This document shows, piece after piece, positions 28,101 through 33,092 of a stretch of DNA of 33,092 nt. This stretch comes from Paludibacter sp. UBA5753 (GTDB lineage Bacteria; Bacteroidota; Bacteroidia; Bacteroidales; Paludibacteraceae), in assembly GCA_002427615.1 (NCBI GenBank), contig DIFH01000073.1:3703-36794 (forward strand). The letters are read 5' to 3'. Positions within the stretch are counted from its first letter, which is position 1, and each line of letters begins with the position of its first letter. The translations under genes were made by a program, and so were the position numbers. The notes beneath the pieces were generated by a model. That model was not told the origin of the DNA. It did not search any database and worked only from the letters and a program-made list of their open reading frames with translations.

Positions 28101-28108
28101 CAAATGTA
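28101..28108 (-). promoter_or_regulatory. Promoter -7 box of the GH92 gene
   Basis: On the minus strand TACATTTG fits the Bacteroidota -7 consensus TAnnTTTG exactly. The nearest upstream TTTG, a candidate -33 element, is in the last 11-bp repeat, 16 bases away instead of the usual about 19, as might be expected of an activator-dependent promoter. The leader would be about 60 bases. Confidence 0.6.
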
Positions 28109-28123
28109 TTCCTACTTGATTAA

Positions 28124-28156
28124 TCAAACCTTAATCAAACCTTAATCAAACCTTAA
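28124..28156 (-). promoter_or_regulatory. Three perfect tandem 11-bp direct repeats, candidate SARP-type operator
   Basis: The unit TTAAGGTTTGA (minus strand) occurs three times head to tail with no mismatch, ending 15 bases before the TACATTTG box. SARP regulators are known to bind direct heptamers with 11-bp spacing close to the promoter, and the adjacent gene encodes a protein with a SARP-like DNA-binding half. The link is inferred. I did not find the unit in other gaps of the window. Confidence 0.7.
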
Positions 28157-28335
28157 TTGTGTGTATTTGTTGAAAAAAAAACACAAATATATAATAATGA
28201 ACAATATAAAAGAAGTTAAAAATAATTTTGATTTGACAGAAAGTTTAGTCTAATCTCAATGCATCATTAATTTAATGAGTAAAATAACATAATAGAAAAG
28301 GATTGTAGGTTGATGTGTTAAATGAGAGTGCCAAA

Positions 28336-30894
28336 TTATGCAATAATATCCTCATAATTTATTTTAGGAGTTTCATTCAGCAAACGTTGATAATCCTGAA
28401 TAAACCTGTCAAAGCATTGTTTGGAGAGTCCTTTTTGACCAAGAATGAATAAAGTACGGCATTTTATTCTTATAGCCTCTTCATCAATACTATCATGAAG
28501 TAACATTACGTTTGCAATTTTTACTAATAATCTTGGATTTGTATTTATTTCCGTAATGGAAGTTGCTTTAGACAGCAATTCCATTAAAAGAGTTGAATAT
28601 TCCGATTTGTAATCATCCAACCATTCAATATTCAGAGTTGGTAAAAGAACACCGTTTTGGGAAATATCAAGCACCTTATCAATTATTTTTTGAATATTCG
28701 ATTCTTCGTCTCTTGCCTGTCTTAATAAAGCCATTATTTCTTTGTAATCACAAGTTACGTCATCAGATATATCTATAAACCAGTAAGATCTTTTATTAGA
28801 AAGAACAATATTTCCTATCTTCTCGAGTAACAACCTAAGTTTACGAACATTCACACTCCTGTTATTTAAAGCACTGGCTGTATCCATATCAAACCAGAAT
28901 GTTTCATCCAGTGTTTCAGAAGTTATTTTTCTACCATCTTTGATTGAACTCAATAATATAAATAAAAATATCTGTTTCAATATAGGTGTAAAACTATCGG
29001 TTATATCATTTCCTTCTTTATCAAAAACCTGAAAACCACCCAAAAGCTTTATTGTTGACACATTCTTTGATTTACCAGAAAACTTTTCTATTGTTCTACC
29101 ACCCTGCTCTAGCCAGACTTCCTCCTCTGTCAAAAAATATTTTTGTTTTTTTCTCTTTCTTGCAATTGCTCCAATAATAATTAAACCAGAAAAAAGCATT
29201 AATAAAAAAACTGGAATTATACTCTTTTTTTTATCTTCAGATACATCTTGCTGCGTTACATCGGATATCTTTAGTGGCGGATATGATAAAGAATAAATGT
29301 CCATTGTGTTGTGTTCTGAGACTTTTTGCAATAAAACTGCGTATAACGTAGATTTTTCTTTATCTAATATGAGATCACAAAAAGATTCCATATCGTTAAA
29401 ATTATATGGAATAGAATTTGCCAAAACTGTAACAGCACCATTAATAAGACTTATTTCACAAAGTTGCAAACTTGTATGGAAATGTTGGTTATCAAAACCT
29501 AAAGCATATATATTTTTTTTATTTTCATCTATGACCATTGAGTTCGAGAACACTATTGAGTGCATTGGAATAGTCAAATCGAATAACTTCTTGCAAGTTA
29601 GCCTGCGTGAATCTATTTCGTATAAATCATAAAAATTTTTAGGAGATTCTTCCTGTTTTCCGGAAAGACTCCCATATCCTCCCAGAATCAGGAATTTACC
29701 ATCTCCCATATAGCCTAAAGCACTTAAATATCGTGGCTCGATGTAGTTGGAAAAATCTTTTATTTCCCATTTATCAGTATCAAGAGGATGAAAAGACAAT
29801 AGTCCTTTGTATGTTTGATATCCATAACCACCAAAGATGACTAATCTGTTTTTTTCGAAGTCAACAAAACGATTATGCTGAGAATAAGAATACCCAAGCT
29901 TTTTATATATATTATTTCGAGACCATTCGTGATTATTTCCAGACCATTCATTGGTTTCAAAATTATAATAATTTAATTCAGGATATGAATGGCAATAAGA
30001 AATTAATCTGTTTTTTGTACTATCATAAATTAACTGGCTACTCATGTTTGTTGCATAAGGAGAACCCTTTTTTGTCTTTTTCTTTTCGATAGCATCTGTT
30101 TGCATATTGATGGAAAATAGCGAATCAGCTGTGGCAACATAAAATATATTCTTTATTGAATTGTAAGCAAGTTGCGGATTATTCTCAACTATCGGAATTG
30201 ATATTATTTTATTCCATCTGATATATTTATCAATATCCCAACTGCCATTATCAACTATTGCTAATTTATTTTTAATACTATCAAAAACTTTATTACCTGT
30301 ATATTTACTCAATTGCCAATTCAAAAGAACTTCACCTTTTTCATTTCTAATAATCAAATCTTTAATTGAAATAGGGGGTACATCTGAACTGTAAAACATT
30401 TTATCCAAATTTCTACCAAAACATATTCTTATGTTTTTGAAGTTAGTAAATGAATAAGGAATACTTTTAACCTCATTATCTAAATAGCAATCGATTTTGT
30501 CTGATTGGAATTCAATCTTAATCTTATACCAGCTTTTTTTGTTTGAAGAATCTGTTATTTTAAAATCCACATTAGATAAAGCTTTATCGACATCTATTAA
30601 GACACAATTAAGTTTTCGTCCATTAATATTGGATATTATATCAAAAGTTTTAGTGTCATTTGAAATTAACCTACAAACATATCCATAAGTTTCTTTTGCG
30701 GGGTTAAACTTTATTAGAAACTCAAAGGAAAAACCAACAGGAAGAGATAGAGGTCCATCGGGGGTTAAATTCAATGAAGTTCTGAGATCCTGATTCACAG
30801 AATGAGAATAAAAAGTCAAACCATATTGGATACTATTACCTGTTACAACTAAAAAGAAGCAAGTAAATAAAAGTGTAAATAATTTTCTTAGCAT
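28336..30894 (-). CDS. Transmembrane SARP-like regulator with LamG-like and kelch-like periplasmic sensor
   Basis: An 852-aa one-component regulator and probably the switch of this locus. Residues 1-20 are a signal peptide. About 40-200 resemble a LamG/concanavalin-like domain (FSFEFLIKF, NWQLSKYTGNKVFDS). About 230-540 hold kelch-like beta-propeller repeats (NRLVIFGGYGYQTYKG, GDGKFLILGGYGSLSGK, NIYALGF). One membrane helix, 558-578, is followed by RKRKKQK. The cytoplasmic part has a winged helix at about 615-705 (LLGGFQVFDKEGNDI, then NNRSVNVRKLRLLLEKIG as recognition region). A BTAD-like helical domain covers about 730-850 (GVLLPTLNIEWLDDY, IRIKCRTLFILGQKGLSKQC). This wHTH plus BTAD order defines SARP activators, which are normally soluble. 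No kinase, receiver or AraC domain is present, so it is not an HTCS. The 3' neighbour's promoter carries 11-bp repeats suited to it. Confidence 0.85.
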   Translation of the reverse strand: MLRKLFTLLFTCFFLVVTGNSIQYGLTFYSHSVNQDLRTSLNLTPDGPLSLPVGFSFEFLIKFNPAKETYGYVCRLISNDTKTFDIISNINGRKLNCVLIDVDKALSNVDFKITDSSNKKSWYKIKIEFQSDKIDCYLDNEVKSIPYSFTNFKNIRICFGRNLDKMFYSSDVPPISIKDLIIRNEKGEVLLNWQLSKYTGNKVFDSIKNKLAIVDNGSWDIDKYIRWNKIISIPIVENNPQLAYNSIKNIFYVATADSLFSINMQTDAIEKKKTKKGSPYATNMSSQLIYDSTKNRLISYCHSYPELNYYNFETNEWSGNNHEWSRNNIYKKLGYSYSQHNRFVDFEKNRLVIFGGYGYQTYKGLLSFHPLDTDKWEIKDFSNYIEPRYLSALGYMGDGKFLILGGYGSLSGKQEESPKNFYDLYEIDSRRLTCKKLFDLTIPMHSIVFSNSMVIDENKKNIYALGFDNQHFHTSLQLCEISLINGAVTVLANSIPYNFNDMESFCDLILDKEKSTLYAVLLQKVSEHNTMDIYSLSYPPLKISDVTQQDVSEDKKKSIIPVFLLMLFSGLIIIGAIARKRKKQKYFLTEEEVWLEQGGRTIEKFSGKSKNVSTIKLLGGFQVFDKEGNDITDSFTPILKQIFLFILLSSIKDGRKITSETLDETFWFDMDTASALNNRSVNVRKLRLLLEKIGNIVLSNKRSYWFIDISDDVTCDYKEIMALLRQARDEESNIQKIIDKVLDISQNGVLLPTLNIEWLDDYKSEYSTLLMELLSKATSITEINTNPRLLVKIANVMLLHDSIDEEAIRIKCRTLFILGQKGLSKQCFDRFIQDYQRLLNETPKINYEDIIA

Positions 30895-30916
30895 AAATTA
30901 TCTCAATAAGTATAGA

Positions 30917-30924
30917 CAAAAATA
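30917..30924 (-). promoter_or_regulatory. Candidate promoter -7 box of the regulator gene
   Basis: TATTTTTG on the minus strand fits TAnnTTTG, giving a leader of roughly 15-20 bases. An inverted repeat tttattc-ga-gaataaa (30930-30945) sits over the expected -33 position and could be an operator. In such AT-rich DNA this match may be chance. Confidence 0.4.
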
Positions 30925-30971
30925 CAATATTTATTCGAGAATAAAATTATATTATAATGTGATTTAATTTA

Positions 30972-31460
30972 TGTGCAATTTGCAAACTTTCCAAACAGGC
31001 CACGAAACCTTTACTCTAGTTATTTCAGCGGTTTCTGTATTTATATATATTCCAATGTATCGCCTGCAAAATCGACATATAATTTTTCACCTGGAACATA
31101 CGTATCGATGAACACAGTAGTAGGCGTAAAGGCTACTAATTGTTGTTTTAAATGATGGAAAAAATGAGACTTACGATAACCATCCGGATGCTTGGCTATG
31201 TAATCCTACCACACTAAAAAAAGCGTCACATGTTTATGACTCAATGAAGTCTTAAACTCTGGCAACTCATCTAAAAATGTTTGATGCTGGTAATCGGTAT
31301 ATGCCGGATTTCCGGCTCTGAAGCGTGCTTCAAGTTCCATATCTTCTATGCTCAATGCTTGTTTTAGCGTCAATGAATCAAGGTTAATAAACCGAACATA
31401 TTTATTAACAGTTTCCTATTTTATATCCAAATCCTTGGAGATTTGAATGAACATTCGAGT
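30972..31460 (-). pseudogene. istA: Decayed istA-type transposase of an IS21-family element
   Basis: Reading the minus strand gives ISKDLDIK-stop-ETVNKYVRFINLDSL, an IstA helix-turn-helix start. Further on come ELPEFKTSLSHKHVTLFLVW-stop-DYIAKHPDGYRKSHFFHHL and PGEKLYVDFAGDTLEYI, the start of the DDE integrase core. Two in-frame TAG stops break it. After LEYI a frameshift is needed to continue as NTETAEITRVKV, and homology ends at 30972, so most of the catalytic domain and the istB partner are gone. It cannot be active. Confidence 0.85.
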
Positions 31461-31672
31461 GAACGCATATGCTCAGGAAAATGAAAAGTGCCAATCCGTG
31501 AACTGGTATGCTCCGAAATTTAGGTGATTTTGTTTCAGTTTTTTGTCTTTTCATCCCGTTTAAAGCCTATTTTTTAGCACAAACAAACATGAAAAACGTG
31601 GTTTTGAATGGTCAACTTTCAGTTTGTAACTGAAAAAATTCTATTCTAAAGTGGGTGGGTATGCTCCGGAAT
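30972..31672 (-). mobile_element. IS21-family insertion sequence remnant with multiple terminal repeats
   Basis: In front of the istA debris the 11-mer ggtatgctccg occurs at 31505-31515 and 31658-31668, and a decayed third copy (catatgctcagg) at 31466-31477, all in the same orientation. Multiple direct terminal repeats are a hallmark of IS21-family ends. The distal end of the element is missing, so the left border with the regulator promoter is a deletion scar. Confidence 0.75.
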
Positions 31673-31679
31673 ATATAAT

Positions 31680-31753
31680 GTAACTACTCAGCGCCCTTTG
31701 TTTTTATAACCTTTTGATTTTCAGTTCGACTATGTCGAACTGAAAATCAAATT
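31680..31753 (+). repeat. Right copy of the palindromic repeat flanking the locus
   Basis: gtaactactcagc starts the repeat. It then has 18-bp inverted arms (31713-31730 and 31734-31751) around the loop tat, with the core CAGTTCGAC/GTCGAACTG. It matches the left copy (17-90) in inverted orientation. It lies right beside the IS21 remnant end and about 120 bases 3' of asnB, for which it could also be a transcript end. Confidence 0.8.
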
Positions 31754-31871
31754 ACAAATAGGCTCCCTTTATCCGAAAAAATCCGTAGCGCCCAACCTAC
31801 AAATCTTAAAAAATAAAGTAACTGAAAATTATATTTTTATAACCGGATAGCTGCAAAATGGGTTAAGGCGT

Positions 31872-33092
31872 TTATTTGTATCCTTGTTCATGCACGCTTT
31901 TTACCGAACGTCCCGAAGGGTCGTTTATGTTTTTGAAGGCGGCATCCCATTCCAAAGCGATGGGAGTGCTGCAAGCTACCGAAGGTACCGAAGGCACACA
32001 TTTCGATGCCGATTCTGAAGGAAAGTGATCGGTAAAGATAGTTCGATAGTAATACTCCTCTTTGTTCATCGGCGGATTAATGGGGAATGCTTCGTTTACA
32101 TGAGCCATTTGCTCATCACTTACCATACTGCTTGTTAATTCTTTTAAGGTGTCGATCCAGTTGTAACCCACACCGTCCGAAAACTGTTCCTTTTGCCGCC
32201 AGGCAACGCTTTCGGGTAAATAATTTTCGAATGCTTTGCGAAGAATCCATTTTTCCATTTTACCATTACCAGCCATTTTATCTTTAGGATTTAAGCGCAT
32301 GGCTACATCCATGAATTTTTTATCCAGAAATGGCACACGACCTTCAACTCCCCATGATGCCAACGATTTATTGGCGCGGAGACAATCATAAAGATGCAAT
32401 TTATCGAGCTTGCGAACAGTTTCTTTGTGGAATTCTTCGGCATTAGGCGCTTTGTGAAAATAGAGGTATCCTCCGAAAATTTCATCCGCTCCTTCGCCCG
32501 AAAGCACCATTTTCACGCCCATCGATTTGATAACACGCGCCAACAGATACATAGGCGTGCTGGCACGAATGGTGGTAACATCGTAAGTTTCGATATGATA
32601 AATTACGTCGCGAATAGCATCCAAACCTTCCTGCACGGTAAAATGTATTTCGTGATGAATGGTTCCGATATGGGCGGCCACTTTGCGGGCGGCCACTAAG
32701 TCGGGTGAGCCTTCCAAACCTACGGCAAAAGAATGAAGTTGCGGCCACCAGGCATCCTGCGTATTCCCCGATTCGATACGTTTAGTAGCGTATTTTTTCG
32801 CAACTGCTGAAATTATAGACGAATCCAAACCTCCCGAAAGTAATACGCCATAAGGTACATCGGTCATCAACTGGCGTTCTACGGCATCTTCGAGCGCCTG
32901 ACGAAGTTCGTCAATGTTCGATTCATTGTCCTTCACGGCTTCATAATCCATCCAGTCGCGAGCATACCATTGAACGGGTTTTTCGTCCCCGCTGTAATAA
33001 TACTGACCGGGAAGAAATTCTTCGATTTTCGAACATTTACCTTCCAAAGCTTTCAGTTCGGAAGCCACATAATAGGTGCCTTCGTCATCCCA
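31872..33092 (-). CDS. asnB: Asparagine synthase (glutamine-hydrolysing), 3' part, runs off the window
   Basis: The reading frame is open to the window edge (WDDEGTYY then VASELKALEGKC), so about 406 C-terminal residues of AsnB are present and the N-terminal glutaminase domain lies outside. The enzyme makes asparagine from aspartate, ATP and glutamine in the cytoplasm. The synthetase domain shows the PP-loop LLSGGLDSSIISAVA and SGEGADEIFGGYLYF, then RASTPMYLLARVIK, EGRVPFLDKKFMDVAM and WRQKEQFSDGVGYNW, all typical of class B asparagine synthetases. The C-terminus, with DPSGRSVKSVHEQGYK, is complete. It is a housekeeping gene, looks visibly less AT-rich than the PUL and marks the edge of the core genome. 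An upstream GTG at 33068 is not the true start. Confidence 0.95.
   Translation of the reverse strand, partial: WDDEGTYYVASELKALEGKCSKIEEFLPGQYYYSGDEKPVQWYARDWMDYEAVKDNESNIDELRQALEDAVERQLMTDVPYGVLLSGGLDSSIISAVAKKYATKRIESGNTQDAWWPQLHSFAVGLEGSPDLVAARKVAAHIGTIHHEIHFTVQEGLDAIRDVIYHIETYDVTTIRASTPMYLLARVIKSMGVKMVLSGEGADEIFGGYLYFHKAPNAEEFHKETVRKLDKLHLYDCLRANKSLASWGVEGRVPFLDKKFMDVAMRLNPKDKMAGNGKMEKWILRKAFENYLPESVAWRQKEQFSDGVGYNWIDTLKELTSSMVSDEQMAHVNEAFPINPPMNKEEYYYRTIFTDHFPSESASKCVPSVPSVACSTPIALEWDAAFKNINDPSGRSVKSVHEQGYK

Larger units (their letters stand above)
28035..28335. other. 301-base intergenic region between regulator and GH92 gene
   Basis: It holds the GH92 promoter (28101-28108), the 11-bp repeats (28124-28156), the palindrome ttgattaatcaa (28116-28127) that overlaps the last repeat, and a seven-bp hairpin tcattaa/ttaatga (28264-28278) 58 bases after the regulator stop. 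28160-28260 is low-complexity AT-rich DNA in which I see nothing. Confidence 0.75.
134..30894 (-). other. Polysaccharide utilization locus (two SusCD pairs, at least five enzymes, one regulator)
   Basis: Fifteen co-directional genes encode a sensor-regulator, glycoside hydrolases of types GH92, GH63, GH36, GH28 and GH16, a SASA esterase, three parallel beta-helix proteins, two tandem SusC/SusD pairs and a surface lipoprotein. The SusC1-to-lipoprotein block has gaps of only 10, 50, 20 and 26 bases and is surely one operon. Gaps of 215 and 151 bases with hairpins on either side of the 23755-25620 gene suggest that the GH92 gene, that gene and the remainder may be separate transcription units. 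No HTCS, ECF sigma or anti-sigma gene is present in the window. Confidence 0.9.
30895..31871. other. 977-base region without an intact gene between the regulator and asnB
   Basis: 30895-30970 is the regulator promoter region, 30972-31672 is IS21-family debris, 31680-31753 is the right palindromic repeat, and 31754-31871 is the 3' flank of asnB in which I see nothing further. Confidence 0.8.

Noticed and set aside
28035..28127. N-terminal extension of GH92 to 28127
   Set aside because: It would start inside the 11-bp repeats, upstream of the promoter box; the signal peptide begins at 28034.
28124..28156. Short tandem array as a CRISPR
   Set aside because: The units are 11 bp with no spacers and no cas genes are near; they fit an operator.
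29297..29632. 111-codon plus-strand frame opposite the regulator
   Set aside because: Antisense to the kelch-like region, with no start context and no family resemblance.
28336..30894. Hybrid two-component (HTCS) regulator
   Set aside because: There is no histidine kinase, receiver or AraC domain; the cytoplasmic part is winged helix plus BTAD-like.
31754..31871. tRNA or small RNA between asnB and the repeat
   Set aside because: No cloverleaf or other recognisable fold was found on either strand.

Overview
The window reads as Bacteroidota, probably order Bacteroidales. It is AT-rich, has two SusC/SusD pairs, lacks Shine-Dalgarno sites before its genes, has TAnnTTTG-type promoter boxes, and carries C-terminal type IX secretion (T9SS) sorting domains on four proteins. 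The T9SS tails point away from Bacteroides proper and toward lineages such as Paludibacteraceae, Dysgonomonadaceae or Marinilabiliales; I cannot narrow it further. Every real gene is on the minus strand, so transcription runs from high to low coordinates.

From 30894 down to 134 lies a large polysaccharide utilization locus (PUL). In order of transcription it holds a membrane-spanning regulator (30894-28336), a GH92 alpha-mannosidase (28034-25836), a T9SS beta-helix protein (25620-23755), a GH63-type glycosidase (23603-22260), a T9SS beta-helix protein that may be GH110-like (22208-20226), a SASA-type acetylesterase (20209-18686), a GH36 alpha-galactosidase (18565-16358) and a GH28-type beta-helix hydrolase (16226-14697). 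Then come SusC1 (14415-11194), SusD1 (11183-9447), SusC2 (9396-6580), SusD2 (6559-4814), a PKD-containing surface lipoprotein (4787-3444), a third T9SS beta-helix protein (3020-1599) and a T9SS GH16 endo-beta-glucanase (1252-134). The likely division of labour is capture and cutting at the surface by the GH16, beta-helix proteins, SusD proteins and lipoprotein, import by the two SusC porins, and trimming by alpha-acting exo-enzymes plus a deacetylase. The glycan appears to be branched, acetylated and rich in alpha-Man, alpha-Gal and perhaps alpha-Glc, but its identity is not settled by the sequence.

The most unusual part is the control module. The regulator is not an HTCS, SusR, AraC or sigma/anti-sigma protein. 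It has a signal peptide, a periplasmic LamG-like plus kelch-like sensor, one membrane helix, and a cytoplasmic winged helix followed by a BTAD-like domain, which is the architecture of SARP activators. In the promoter region of the next gene sit three perfect tandem 11-bp direct repeats just upstream of a TAnnTTTG box. An 11-bp repeat period is the classical geometry of SARP operators. Together they suggest a transmembrane SARP-type PUL switch.

The non-coding DNA also carries structure. An inverted pair of about 74-bp palindromic repeats flanks the locus (17-90 and 31680-31753). A homologous leader occurs twice (1250-1380 and 14568-14663) and can fold its ATG into a hairpin in both copies. 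Short TTCCG/CGGAA hairpins sit in several intra-locus gaps. Right of the locus are a decayed IS21-family istA remnant (30972-31672) and the 3' part of asnB (31872 to the window end), which looks visibly more GC-rich than the PUL.
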